Shown: positions 27,752 through 37,381, counted from the stretch's first letter. The stretch is DNA of 64,000 nt from G965218495 sp965262785 (GCA_965262785.1 OZ253559.1:2852001-2916000); one strand, 5' to 3'. Notes: a model not told the origin generated them from the sequence alone. Made by a program: numbers and translations.

Positions 27752-28108
27752 TTGCCACTACCCGGCCCGAGGGCCTACATCATAGTGCCAGAACAAAAGT
27801 CAGTACAAGAAGAAGTCACGCTTCAGTTACCCTTAAAATGGGTGGATGACGAATCTCCACTTGTGGTTGCTGATCAGTTCGTTATGCGACAGCATGGTAA
27901 CCTGATTTATCTGGTTATAGGTCACGTCAGTGTCCCTTTAGTGACGGGGACACCAGAGGAGCAGCAAAGGCTGGTCTATGAAAGGGGGAGCCTCCTCGTC
28001 CACGTTCGTGGTCGATTCCTCCTGGATAAATCTTCCGCAGTTCGCCTGCACGACACATTAGGGGCGGCGATTTCGCAGGCTAAGGTCAACGAGGAGAGCA
28101 ATGGGTAA
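27752..28108 (+). CDS. Conserved-looking small protein, possibly DUF3467-like; first gene of a three-gene operon
   Basis: 118 residues if translated from the TTG at 27752; a GTG at 27785 would give 107 residues. The body, VADQFVMRQHGNLIYLVIGH.., ends in a hydrophobic strand plus helix SAVRLHDTLGAAISQA. This pattern, a short beta sandwich followed by 'A.RL...L..AI', is reminiscent of the small DUF3467 proteins, but the match is weak and I assign no function. The stop overlaps the next gene by 8 bases, indicating translational coupling. No signal peptide or membrane segment. Confidence 0.5.
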   Translation: MPLPGPRAYIIVPEQKSVQEEVTLQLPLKWVDDESPLVVADQFVMRQHGNLIYLVIGHVSVPLVTGTPEEQQRLVYERGSLLVHVRGRFLLDKSSAVRLHDTLGAAISQAKVNEESNG

Positions 28109-28658
28109 AGCCGCACGCAGGAACCAAATCATCACGTTTAGGTCGATGCCGCGTGAGCAGCAGCCACAACAGGAGGATTCTTATTCGTGCTTGGTGTCTA
28201 ATGTACCCATCGAATCCTATGCACACGATTCACGTATTCAACCGGCACGGACTGATCAATTCCGCTTGGCATACTGGATGACTGATAACAATCCGCGTGA
28301 TGACCCGCAATACGGAGAAGTATTTGCGCAGCTAGGGCGTGTCAAGGAGATTGCAGCCGAGGATGGATACCCGGAACCCACGGACGAACTTATTGGGGAA
28401 TCTCGTGAGGTGCTTGAATGGATGTTCTTGAAGCAGCCATTTGCGTACGACACTACCCCACAGCATGATGGTAGCATAGCCATTCACGTGCTCCATGACA
28501 AGATATACGTCTATCTCATTCTGTCGCACACAGGGCATGATCGGTGTTTTGTGAAAACGGACGGCGAAAACAGAAGAACTATTTATGCCAATAGAAGTGA
28601 AGTGCGAGGAACATTTCTGGAAGCAGCGCTACGGGATCTGCGTAGGTACATGAGATGA
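28101..28658 (+). CDS. Uncharacterised 185-residue protein; second gene of the operon
   Basis: Not recognised. The start ATG has a good ribosome binding site (GAGGAGAGCA). The first ~60 residues are polar and probably flexible. A central segment has a regular helical pattern (EVFAQLGRVKEIAAEDG, then ELIGESREVLEWMF). The C-terminal half alternates short strands (SIAIHVLHDKIYVYLIL) and ends in a basic helix (FLEAALRDLRRYMR). No catalytic motif is evident. It overlaps both neighbours (8 and 4 bases), so all three proteins are likely made together in balanced amounts. Confidence 0.55.
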   Translation: MGKAARRNQIITFRSMPREQQPQQEDSYSCLVSNVPIESYAHDSRIQPARTDQFRLAYWMTDNNPRDDPQYGEVFAQLGRVKEIAAEDGYPEPTDELIGESREVLEWMFLKQPFAYDTTPQHDGSIAIHVLHDKIYVYLILSHTGHDRCFVKTDGENRRTIYANRSEVRGTFLEAALRDLRRYMR

Positions 28659-29086
28659 GGCAGTTGCCAAATGAGATTCACCCACGAGAAAACATAGGTC
28701 GGGGATTGTTTAGTAGCAGTCACTTTAGCAGCAAAAAGGGCAAGGTGCAACCTGAAGCGTTCTTGCATCCGGGGCATTCATCCCTATCGGTGGATCGGCT
28801 TGACTACGCTCAGCCCGGAGAATTGAAGATCATAGGCTGGCGAAGTGCCAAAATGCGTGGTCCTAATCGCAGATTTCACGGGTGGGCGAAACTGACGGCG
28901 GAACAAGCCTCGAAAAACGGCAGAACGGTGATGGCAGATCCGGTTCCAAGAATCAATCCGTTTCATGCCCGTATTGAGTTGTCTGCTCAAGCAAGTAATG
29001 ATTTCAAACGAGAAGAAGAAGCTAATGACTTAGCTTACTTGTCAAGATATGTGTCTGCTGACTGGGTTTCGCCGTCGCCGCCCTAG
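28655..29086 (+). CDS. Uncharacterised 143-residue protein; third gene of the operon, 3' end possibly altered by IS1595
   Basis: Not recognised. It begins LPNEIHPRENIGRGLFSSSHF and contains PGHSSLSVDRLDYA, FHGWAKLTAEQAS and PFHARIEL blocks separated by polar loops. These have the look of a small conserved cytosolic protein with an Asp/His-rich core. The ATG overlaps the previous stop by 4 bases. The last ten residues (ADWVSPSPP) and the stop lie where the IS1595 remnant begins on the opposite strand (its stop is at 29083), so the natural C-terminus may have been changed by that insertion. Confidence 0.5.
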   Translation: MRQLPNEIHPRENIGRGLFSSSHFSSKKGKVQPEAFLHPGHSSLSVDRLDYAQPGELKIIGWRSAKMRGPNRRFHGWAKLTAEQASKNGRTVMADPVPRINPFHARIELSAQASNDFKREEEANDLAYLSRYVSADWVSPSPP

Positions 29087-29206
29087 TCCGTTATCAACTC
29101 CCGGTACAGCACCCGCCGCCCCACCATGTCCGCGACTATGTGTTGCATCTGCGCTTCGGTGTCCAGCGGTCGCAGATTGTGCTTGCCCGCGAATTGGGCC
29201 ACGTAG
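29083..29206 (-). pseudogene. 3' fragment of an IS1595-family transposase gene
   Basis: The minus strand reads YVAQFAGKHNLRPLDTEAQ..ADMVGRRVLYRELITD then stop. This is the same C-terminal block as in the intact IS1595 transposase at 35122-36090 (YIGEFAGRHNVRPFDTIEQ..GKRLRYKDLI). Its upstream portion is at 32262-32890. The IS1634 element 29207-32261 with its GTAG duplication splits the gene. Confidence 0.8.
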
Positions 29207-29218
29207 CTCTACTTCGCC

Positions 29219-30103
29219 GTGCGCCGTGAAAAGGCGCTTTCCTGTGGCGGGTGCGAATCCCGCCCAACATCTGTCGCTCCAGTTGGTAGCGGCTACAGCG
29301 TATTATGGAGGTAACAACATAGTATGAAGCACTGTGGTTAACGGGCTACGTGAGTAGCTTAGCGACCATGCGGGCCGGAACGTGAGTGAACGCTGAGCAG
29401 GCCCCGAAACGGGTGATGCGAGTGTCGACCTTCCGGTGATATGGGGAAGACCGCTGCGGCTCGGGAAGCGAGCGACAAAGGCACCGAGACCGACTCGCCG
29501 GGGTATTGGCGCTGGCACGCATGGAAGATCAGGAGAGTTGCAACACGGGAAGCCCTATTGGTGGTGTGGCACGCACCAACTGGAAGCTCTTTGAGCCAGG
29601 CCAGGCTGATAGGGTGGCGGAGTGGCCCGTATTACTGAAGACGCGGGGTAATGCCCGTCGAGGGAAGGGGCCGCAGGTGCGGAGCGGTGTTCAAAGGGTG
29701 AAAGGCCCCGGAAATAATGGCATAGCCTACCATCCGATCAGGGTCGGTGAATCCAGCGACACCACATGCGTAAGTGAAGGACCCGTAGGCCAGTCGCATT
29801 CTATGCGATGCTGGCGTACGGGGTTGTCAGGGCGTAAACAGGCCTGTCAACGCGTTATCCGCGGTATAGGGTGGCTGTAAGGAGCGTGTCGCTCCTTGCG
29901 TAGTGGAAGTCCTATGCGGCAGGAGAAGCGGTCCGAGTGCGAGTGGCATGATCCGCCTGGAGAGCCGGGTACGGGAAAACCGTACGCCCGGTTCGGTGGG
30001 CGGCGGGAGGAAACACGGTGATGGAAGCCGGACTGAGGCCCGGAGCGAAAGCGACGGAATGGCCACCGGATCCTAAGGCAGGTGCGCCTCCCGCCGACCC
30101 TAC
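29219..30103 (+). mobile_element. ORF-less group II intron, copy E
   Basis: 885 bases, GTGCG..ACCCTAC, with the same domain V and VI as copy A and the A/C sequence variant. It is inserted after CTACTTCGCC and before ATTTTATAACTC in the terminal repeat of IS1634 copy 2, antisense to the transposase, as is copy D in element copy 1. Confidence 0.8.
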
Positions 30104-30205
30104 ATTTTATAACTCAAACAGTATAGGTGGACACATTCTCCACATATAAGAAAAGGGTGTACTCCCGCCTGGCTGGCACTACTTTTCTAACGCCTTGCGC
30201 CCGCC

Positions 30206-32020
30206 CTAGTCCTGGCGCACGTAGCGTTGCCGATGCAGGCTGGGCGTGACGCCGCAGATCCGCGCTATCTGAGCCAGCTCTGCTCTTGGGCGCTCGTCCT
30301 GCACGTTGACAATCACTTGACCTTGGGTGTCCTTTATGGTCGTCATCACCCGCTGCCAGGCGCTCAGCTTCTGGCGAAGCGTCTTCCAGCTGGCGTGGAT
30401 GCCCTGCGCCTTCAAGTGTGTCCGGATCAGGTGCACGGCGTGATAGGCATACACGGCAATGCTGATGTGCGCCGCGACGCGTGCGTCCTTGCTGTGGTAT
30501 AGCGGCCGCATCCCCAGTTCCGACTTCAACGAGCGGAAGGTGGCCTCCACCTCGGACAGCCGCCAGTACGTGGCTACAATGTGCTTAAGGTCCCATCCCG
30601 TCTGACTGGTGCGTAGCACGTAGCCCCCCAGGGCCTCATCGGCCTCTTCCCACTGCGTCTTGCGTGCAAACGTCACGGCCTTGGCGTTGGGGCCACTCCC
30701 TTCTACAACCGTCACTTCGTACTGATGAGATACGCGGGCATATCGCTCTTTTATGCGTCCGACCTGCTCTACGACCTTCTTGAGCCGCTTGGTATGGTAG
30801 GGCTTCTGCAGCCCTTCGTGCAGCGAGGTGAGGGCTGCTTCCAGTAGCGTGCGCCGGCGCTGGAGGATCTGCTCTTCCTTGTGCTTTCTGGCTTCGCTGA
30901 CGGCATAGAGCAGCATCTCCTGCTTCTTTTGCTGCAACTGCCACACGCGTACGGCGTGTCCAGCCTGCGTGGTCAGCGTACTGTCGGGCTCCCGCTCTGG
31001 CGGCAGGGGCCGCTTACCCCGGTGTACGCAGATCCAGTCGTAGCCCTGTTCTGCCAGCCAGGACACGTTTGCTTCCGTAGCGATCCCTGCATCCATGACC
31101 ACCGTCGGCTTCTGGCCGTCCACGCTGGCGTTCAGACGCTCGATAGCGTCCTGCAGCGTGCCGGGCTCCGAGACGTTGCCGGGCAAGATCTCGCAGGTGC
31201 GCGGGAAGCCCGCGCCATCGAGCACCAGCCCGAGCGTCACCAGCGGACAATCGGAACGCTTTTGCTTCGAACGTCCATAGGCCAGGTACTCGCCGTGCTG
31301 TCGGCCATGGTAATGGGTGTTGGTCAGGTCATAAAAAACAACGGTCTCCGGCAGGCTCAAGAGCGTCCGCTCCTTTTGGAAGAGCGCTTGCTGAATCGCT
31401 TGGTTGTGCTCCCAGAGCAGGTCCCCAATGCGATACAGCTTCGCTAACGACACTTTCCTGCCGGGGCGCAGCCCCAGCAGGTCCAGCGTCGTCGACCTGC
31501 TTTGCAACCACTGAAGCGTAGCCCGTTCGCTGTTGGGATGCAGCATGCGTGCGACCACCAGGGCTACGGCCAGGCGCGCGTCGCGCTCCTTGGCACCGGC
31601 CTGGATCAGCGTGTCTTTCAGTCCCAGATCCTCAAGCGCCTGAAGGCAGACGCGCTCTGCGCCCACGCTGCGAGCATGCTCCGGGTGCTCAAGGGAGTCC
31701 ATGTCCACCGTCATGACGCTGTCAGGCTCACCCTCCGGCTTCGCGTGTGCACCTATGCCGCGTGCGCGTAGCTGCGCGACAATGGCTTCGGCGGTGTGCT
31801 GCAGGTCGGGATCGAACACGAGCGTCGGCTGCCCCTGCAACAAATTCTCTATGTGAAGCACCAAGGTGCCCCACTGGTCACGGGGCGTGTCAAAGTGGAC
31901 GCCCAGGTTCAGCAGGGTCGACTGGCGCACCTTCCCGCCGATGCGGTCGCTGCGTACCAGGCGGTAGCTGTGTCGCGCTTCACCTTTCTTTGCGTGGGTC
32001 TTGGTCGCCCGTATGTACAT
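30206..32020 (-). CDS. IS1634-family transposase, copy 2
   Basis: A 604-residue intact DDE transposase, almost identical to the product of 11886-13700. It retains FYDLTN, VVMDAG and EVEATFRSLK at the catalytic positions. Differences are scattered conservative substitutions (for example QQKKQEMLL against QQTKQETLL). Upstream, the minus strand runs through the intact terminal repeat into the interrupted IS1595 gene. Confidence 0.93.
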   Translation of the reverse strand: MYIRATKTHAKKGEARHSYRLVRSDRIGGKVRQSTLLNLGVHFDTPRDQWGTLVLHIENLLQGQPTLVFDPDLQHTAEAIVAQLRARGIGAHAKPEGEPDSVMTVDMDSLEHPEHARSVGAERVCLQALEDLGLKDTLIQAGAKERDARLAVALVVARMLHPNSERATLQWLQSRSTTLDLLGLRPGRKVSLAKLYRIGDLLWEHNQAIQQALFQKERTLLSLPETVVFYDLTNTHYHGRQHGEYLAYGRSKQKRSDCPLVTLGLVLDGAGFPRTCEILPGNVSEPGTLQDAIERLNASVDGQKPTVVMDAGIATEANVSWLAEQGYDWICVHRGKRPLPPEREPDSTLTTQAGHAVRVWQLQQKKQEMLLYAVSEARKHKEEQILQRRRTLLEAALTSLHEGLQKPYHTKRLKKVVEQVGRIKERYARVSHQYEVTVVEGSGPNAKAVTFARKTQWEEADEALGGYVLRTSQTGWDLKHIVATYWRLSEVEATFRSLKSELGMRPLYHSKDARVAAHISIAVYAYHAVHLIRTHLKAQGIHASWKTLRQKLSAWQRVMTTIKDTQGQVIVNVQDERPRAELAQIARICGVTPSLHRQRYVRQD

Positions 32021-32261
32021 GGTGTCTGCAGGTCAATGCCGACTCCAAGATAGTGCATGGGCGCACCTGTAGCAAGTTCCTATCAACAATCCTGGCACTA
32101 CAATGGCCTTTTTCAGCCGAATACGCTAAACTTCACGCATTCTTCACCATATAGCCGAGAAATACGGCTGAAAAGGGGCTGAAAAGGGCGAAAAGTGGGC
32201 TGGGAGTACCTGGTTTAGCCCCCCTTCGGCCACGGTTGGTTCCCAAAATGGCGAAGTCGGG

Positions 32262-32890
32262 GTAGCGGTTCAGGTGCTTCTTGCTGATCTGGTGATAGAT
32301 ATCGTGATATGCACGCTTGAGCGCAGCCCAAATCGACACCACGCCATTTGTGTGCGCCATGCCGTTCACGAACTCACTGATAAAGTGCTTCACAGTCTCG
32401 TGGTTCGGCAAGCCATGATAAGCCCGTGCGTCATCCGTGTAGACGGTGGTGCCATCTTCGGTGTTATCACGAACGAATCCCTGTAGCGTTGCGGCCGTCG
32501 TGTCTTCTACAACCTGTGCCGCGACCTTGCCGGTCTTGCGATCCCACATTCCGACCACTGCAGCTCTCCCTGCGGGACCGCGCCCAAGGTTTGCCCGCTT
32601 GTGTGCGTGCTTGTTCTTCTCTAGCTCACCGAAGTAGAATTCGTCTACCTCTACTGGGCCTTCAAAACTGGCGGACATTGCTGGCATCAGTCCTGCCCTA
32701 ATCCGGTGTAGCATGTGCCATGAGGTGTCTTGCCGGACTGCCAGGTCGCGGTGCAGCTTCATGCTGGCCACATCCTTGAGGCTGGTGATCTCAAGATAGA
32801 TCGCCCTCATCCACTTGTGCAACGGTACAGCATGGTGCCTTCAACTATTCCGTGAAAGTCCCAAATACTGACTCTCGATCGTCCAGAGCT
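32262..32890 (-). pseudogene. IS1595-family transposase, 5' and central part, interrupted and frameshifted
   Basis: The minus-strand reading contains HKWMRAIYLEITSLKDVASM, VEVDEFYFGELEKNKH (first catalytic Asp), VYTDDARAYHGLPNHE (second Asp), and VNGMAHTNGVVSIWAALKRAY, then HLNRY up to the IS1634 insertion. Here NGVVSIW replaces the usual NGVESFW, so the catalytic Glu appears lost to Val. Upstream of residue 1 the frame shifts: FHGIVEGTM corresponds to the conserved 'TGTVMEGT' block, and no clear zinc ribbon remains. The 3' end of the gene is at 29083-29206. Inactive. Confidence 0.8.
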
Positions 32891-33780
32891 GCCCAATGAA
32901 TGCAGCATCTCATTCAGCAGGAAAAAACGACGAATGTAATCAAAGCCCGGTGCCACTCTGTGCCCGCGAAATTGTTCGCACGCGGCCCCGAATGGACCAA
33001 CAAGAAGATCCAATGTGCAGCCTACCACTCGCCCGCATGTGTCAAAGTCAACTTGCTCATCAATGTGGCAATAGGATCGTTTGGCTTACGCTCTCTTAGC
33101 TAGTGGATCTGCTGCCCGATCTAAGCCCTTGTCGGCCAGATGCTCGGTGAATAGGCTGGGGCAGGTAAGTTTCACTAGGTTGGCACTCGCAGGGCAAAAA
33201 GCTACAGAGCAGCCGACCAATGTGCCATTCGTATGAATGGTTGCATTCCGTATACCGTGCCTTCAGCACGAGAAATTGGCGTCATGCCACACGACCACGC
33301 TAAGTCGAACCCACTTCATAGCCTAAGCAGTGCACCGAACTCCGCCGTTAGTAGTCGAACAGGTGACCCTGCAGCGCAGAAAATTCCTGTGCACGGACAC
33401 GGCACCGAATGTGCCACAGAAGAGAAAAGTTGCTCAGGCGATAGGCCGGCATTCCCGCTTTCACTGGACAATCAAGAGCCCCTTCAGAGCGAAGGGCCGA
33501 GGCCCATACCTCCCCAAGCCCAGCGCAGACCTCATAACTGTATCCCGGTGCGGCATACCGCCAGTCGTCCTGCCGCCAACCCATCAGGAATTGACACCGC
33601 TGCCCCCGCGCGCTGGTTCCCCTGGACCCACTTTGAAACCGTCGCGAAGGAGGCAAGAACCCGAAGAGTGCAAGCCTCGGGTACTTGTCTGGGCAAATCG
33701 GTAAATTTTGTGAAGCGCCTGAACTGCTGGTCGCACTCCCGCACAGCGAAGCATGCCTGAAGCGGTACTACAGATACCTT
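32891..33780. other. Gene-free stretch upstream of the LacI-type regulator
   Basis: Several overlapping frames of 70-175 codons occur on both strands, but their translations are low-complexity, rich in Pro, Arg and Ser, and show no family motif. I treat the stretch as non-coding or decayed. Confidence 0.4.
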
Positions 33781-34800
33781 ATGCCCAGCAAGGTCAATAT
33801 CGACGACATCGCGAAAGCCGCGTATGTGTCGCGGTCAGTAGTGTCTCGCGTGATAAACGATCGCCCCAACGTGAGCCCGCAGGCGCGCGCCAGGGTGAAG
33901 GAGGTCATAAAGCGTTTAGGCTATGCGCCAAGCTCAGCGGCGCGCAGCCTGGCTATGGACAAGACGTACGAGATCGCCATTCTTGCGCCTCGGCTCAAAA
34001 ATCACGTCTTCGCGAATGCGTTTTGGTCGCTCACCTTTCTGGGGCTCTCAGAAGCCTGCATCCGGCGCGGGTACTTTGCCTCTCTCAACGTCATCTCCAA
34101 TGAGCTGGACTCGTCGCTCAAGCATCGCATCTTGAAGGGGCATAGCATGGACGGCTATGTCCTTATTGGCCACGATGTGGCCGCTGAGGCCGTTGATGCC
34201 GTGCAGCAGATGGAAAAGCCAATGGTAATCCTGGGGCACGATGTCCAAAACGCCCACCTGCCTTCAGTCGATGCGGACAACGTTGATGGCGCTTATAAAG
34301 CCACACAGTACCTCATTGAGCTCGGACACAGGCGTATCGGACTGATTGCGGGCCGCATGGAGGCGCAAGAAGCCCGTGACCGCGTCAGTGGATTCAACAT
34401 GGCGCACCAGGATCATGAATTGGAAGCCGACAAGACGCTGACATGTCCTGGAGAGTTTTCTCAGCGAAGTGGATACCGGTGCATGCAGCGTCTGATTTTG
34501 CGGCGACCCTCAGCCGTGTTTTGCACTTCTGATGCCCAAGCCATGGGCGCACTCTTGGCCATCTACGAATCAGGTCTGCGCGTACCTCATGACATCTCTG
34601 TAATTGGTTATGATGACCTGCCCTCGGCCCGGTTTACAATTCCGCCACTAACCACGATGCGCCAGCCTATTTACATCATGGGTAAGCACGCTTCCAACAT
34701 GCTCATTGACCTGATTGAACGCAAGCAGGAAGGGTCTATGCGGCGCATGTTGCAACCCACCCTGATTGAGCGGGAGTCCTGTGGCGCCCCGCAGGCGTAG
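33781..34800 (+). CDS. LacI/GalR-family transcriptional regulator
   Basis: A 339-residue repressor with an N-terminal helix-turn-helix (VNIDDIAKAAYVSRSVVSR, about 4-22, with the hinge-helix region RLGYAPSSAARSL near 45-57) and a periplasmic-binding-protein-like sugar-sensing domain. The latter shows IAILAPRLKNHVFANAFW, DGYVLIGHD, VDADNVDGAYKATQYLIELGHRRIGLIAG and SVIGYDDLPSARFTIPPLTTMRQP, all standard for the family. I chose the ATG at 33781 because it gives the normal start just before the HTH; an upstream in-frame start at 33685 adds an unrelated 32-residue leader. No sugar gene adjoins it. The nearest sugar genes start at 56.5 kb, beyond the defence island, so a regulatory link is only a guess. 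Confidence 0.92.
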   Translation: MPSKVNIDDIAKAAYVSRSVVSRVINDRPNVSPQARARVKEVIKRLGYAPSSAARSLAMDKTYEIAILAPRLKNHVFANAFWSLTFLGLSEACIRRGYFASLNVISNELDSSLKHRILKGHSMDGYVLIGHDVAAEAVDAVQQMEKPMVILGHDVQNAHLPSVDADNVDGAYKATQYLIELGHRRIGLIAGRMEAQEARDRVSGFNMAHQDHELEADKTLTCPGEFSQRSGYRCMQRLILRRPSAVFCTSDAQAMGALLAIYESGLRVPHDISVIGYDDLPSARFTIPPLTTMRQPIYIMGKHASNMLIDLIERKQEGSMRRMLQPTLIERESCGAPQA

Positions 34801-35121
34801 TCGCGAATAGTGCGGGCTGCCAGACGAGCGAGAGCGGCCAGTCAGGTAATTCGGCAAGAGGTCCATGCTGTTGCTTAACGGCTCGCTGCGCTGTTCTTCC
34901 GGTCTGTACATGGATTCGTCGAATGCCGCACGCATCGTGTAGCCATCCTTCAGGCGCATGCGTCGCCAATAGCTCGAGGCCGCTTTTCAGGCCCTTGATC
35001 GCGCAACGCGTGGTTTGCGCCAAATTTTGGGACTTATATACCAAAGTAACCATTCAAAACGAAACCTACTATTACCACCTACGTATGGTTACTATACTTC
35101 CGTAATTAGACGCCCAGAATC
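34801..35121. other. Gene-free stretch before the IS1595 transposase, with an inverted repeat
   Basis: No convincing gene. A perfect 9-bp inverted repeat AGTAACCAT / ATGGTTACT lies at 35045-35053 and 35085-35093, just upstream of the transposase. It may belong to the IS1595 left end or its promoter, but the element ends were not resolved. Confidence 0.4.
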
Positions 35122-36090
35122 ATGGCCCGCAAATCGCCCAACGCGCCTGGCTTGAACTCGCGCAACGGTATATCGCTGATAGAGATATTTCGTATGTTCC
35201 CCGACGATACAACCGCAGAGCAGTGGTTTATCCAGCAGCGCTGGCCGAACGGCATTGCGTGCCCGCGGTGCGGGTCGGACAACGTGAACCCGAAGGGCAA
35301 GCATCCTACAATGCCGCACCGTTGCCGCTCTTGTCGCAGGCAATTCAGCGTGAAGTACGGCACAGTGATGCAGGGCAGCAAGCTTGGATACCAGGTATTG
35401 GCCATAGCCTGCTATCTGGTCACGACAAATCTGAAAGGCATATCCAGCATGAAGCTGCATCGTGATCTGAACATCACGCAGAAATCCGCTTGGCACCTTG
35501 CCCACAGGATTCGCAAGGCGTGGGAGTGCCACGAATCAAAGAACTTCTTTGGCGGCCCGGTAGAAGCGGACGAAACTTACATTGGCGGTCTGGAGAAGAA
35601 CAAGCATACGCGCAAGAAGGCCAACCTGGGACGTGGGCCTTCGAGCAAGACAGCGGTTGCAGGCATCAAAGACCGTGAGACCGGTGAGATCAGGGCGAAG
35701 GTGGTGGACCGTACTGACGGCGCGACGCTCAAGGGATTCGTGAATGAGAACATCGAGAAGGGCACGAAGGTGTTCACGGATGACGCCAAGGCGTACAAGG
35801 GTCTTGAGAACCACGCATCCGTGAAGCACAGCGTGAGCGAATACGTGAACGGGCAGGCACATACCAACGGTGTGGAATCGTTCTGGGCGCTACTCAAGCG
35901 CGGCTACCACGGCACGTACCACCAGATGTCGCCAAAGCATCTGGATCGTTATATTGGTGAGTTCGCAGGCAGGCACAACGTCCGCCCATTTGATACGATT
36001 GAGCAAATGGAGCGTATGGCTGTAGGCATGGACGGCAAGAGGCTGCGCTACAAAGATCTCATCAAACCAACTCACAGGAAGCCGTTTTGA
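35122..36090 (+). CDS. IS1595-family transposase (intact)
   Basis: A 322-residue transposase. The N-terminal zinc ribbon is visible (CPRCGSDNV near residue 50 and CRSCRRQFSV near 70), then TVMQGSKL. The DDE core follows: VEADETYIGGLEKNKH (first Asp), VFTDDAKAYKGLENH (second Asp), and AHTNGVESFWALLKRGYHGTYH (with the family's conserved N-x-x-E). The C-terminus FAGRHNVRPFDTIEQM is normal. All catalytic residues are present, unlike the pseudogene at 32262-32890. It overlaps the downstream small gene by 4 bases. Confidence 0.93.
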   Translation: MARKSPNAPGLNSRNGISLIEIFRMFPDDTTAEQWFIQQRWPNGIACPRCGSDNVNPKGKHPTMPHRCRSCRRQFSVKYGTVMQGSKLGYQVLAIACYLVTTNLKGISSMKLHRDLNITQKSAWHLAHRIRKAWECHESKNFFGGPVEADETYIGGLEKNKHTRKKANLGRGPSSKTAVAGIKDRETGEIRAKVVDRTDGATLKGFVNENIEKGTKVFTDDAKAYKGLENHASVKHSVSEYVNGQAHTNGVESFWALLKRGYHGTYHQMSPKHLDRYIGEFAGRHNVRPFDTIEQMERMAVGMDGKRLRYKDLIKPTHRKPF

Positions 36091-36287
36091 AACAAGAGAA
36101 AGAACAGTCCAAGCGCAAGCGCGGGCGGCCAGCTACAAAAAAGTGGCCGGAGCACATTCCCGATACGCCCGAGAATGTGGCTCAGGCCCTATTGTTTACA
36201 TCGCCTGAAGAAATGCGTGGTTGGGACAAGACCACAAAGACAGCTGCCGCAAGTAGCAATGATGGAATCAGCACAGAGAGCTCTTGA
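36087..36287 (+). CDS. Small basic protein coupled to the IS1595 transposase
   Basis: 66 residues. A highly basic N-terminus with an AT-hook-like KRGRPATKK (about 11-19) precedes IPDTPENVAQALLFTSP. Short proteins with a 'GRP...TPEEVAxAL' layout often follow IS1595-type transposases. The function is unknown, possibly DNA binding. The start overlaps the transposase stop by 4 bases (ATGA), so translation is coupled. Confidence 0.65.
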   Translation: MKQEKEQSKRKRGRPATKKWPEHIPDTPENVAQALLFTSPEEMRGWDKTTKTAAASSNDGISTESS

Positions 36288-37381
36288 ACGCCTATGTGCT
36301 CATAGCCGCGTGCTGATCACTTAACTCAGCCAGTTCTTAAAGCGATTATGGCTAATGACGTCAAATAAAGAGGTGTAATCCAAACTGGGACCCAAAGGCT
36401 ATCTGAACTGGTGACTGCTTGTATGTAATGGAACCCCTGATCTACGCGATAATGTCGGCTTGAGGGGTCCTTGAATGTGTTCAGAATCACCGGAATGGGG
36501 GCGCTATTGCGCTTCAGGGTGTACGAGCATGGTCTCGTACTTGGGGTCCCTGGGCTCTCACCGAACGCTTCGTAATGCGTCCAAGGCGTACATATCCGTG
36601 TGTGAGGCTTACGGATCCTGAGGGGCCCGTAGTTGATGGGCCCTATAGGCTTTGGCGCGCGCATGGTGTGTATCCTTGTGCGGCATTCTTCTTGAGTCTC
36701 CCAATTCCGTGTCATGCGCGATACCCCACAAATGCTTGACCACCCCGGATGGGTATTCGATCCGGGGTTGTCAACCCGGCCTCGCCGCACCGCCTGCGTG
36801 ACCTTGCGTCAGATCTCCGCCACATCGAGGCCTTCTACCAATCATTCGATTTTACTCGTCGACCGATATCGAAAAGGTGGTACTGCCTACCCGGCGATTG
36901 GGGTACCCCGAGTATCGTACGGCCGAGCGGCCCCTTGGCTCAACCGAACTACAATCACTTCATGGCCCCCCGCTATTTGAATCCGTTCGACTTCTGGGAA
37001 GGCTGACGGATCGATCCTTTGGACGTCAGTGCTTTTGTCCTCAAGTGTCCGGTCGTTTACCCACTGGCCGACCCTGAATCTCCTGCCGGTGCAATGTTGA
37101 ATAGCACACGTCCACAGCGCTGGTTGAGCATTGTGCACACAGTTATGACCGCCTAATGGCGTGTTCCCGTCGTGCGCTTGAACTCGACCCTCTCGAATTC
37201 GCCGGTTGCGACCAAGGCGGTGATCTATTCAAGCGTCAGAGATGTGAGTCGTTTATACACCGCGGGAGGCCTTAGCACCAGCGCGACTTGATTGAGTCAA
37301 TTGTCGAGCCGGTCGGCGCGCATGGTCGCCGGTGGCTATTGCTAGATATCGGCAAACTCCAGGCACGGGTTGAGGCGAGCA
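36288..37381. other. Gene-free, hairpin-rich stretch
   Basis: No credible gene in over 1 kb. Several stable hairpins occur: GTACGAG/CTCGTAC (36521-36527 with 36534-36540), ACCCCGGAT/ATCCGGGGT (36742-36750 with 36760-36768, 9-base loop) and an imperfect GGAACCCCT / AGGGGTCC pair near 36430-36462. The last ~100 bases follow the stop of the minus-strand DUF499 gene, but no typical terminator was identified. Confidence 0.4.

Larger units (their letters stand above)
29207..32261 (-). mobile_element. IS1634-family element, copy 2, with one group II intron
   Basis: The terminal repeats are CTCTACTTCGCC at 29207-29218, split by an intron and resuming as ATTTTATAACTC at 30104, and CCCGACTTCGCCATTTTG on the minus strand (32261 down to 32244). 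A 4-bp duplication GTAG flanks it (29203-29206, 32262-32265). The repeat at the transposase-upstream end is uninterrupted here, showing the empty intron target. Without the intron the element is 2170 bp. It lies inside an IS1595 transposase gene. Confidence 0.85.

Noticed and set aside
33233..33760. A 175-codon plus-strand frame upstream of the LacI gene
   Set aside because: The translation is Pro/Arg/Ser-rich with no secondary-structure pattern, and competes with overlapping frames of similar length.
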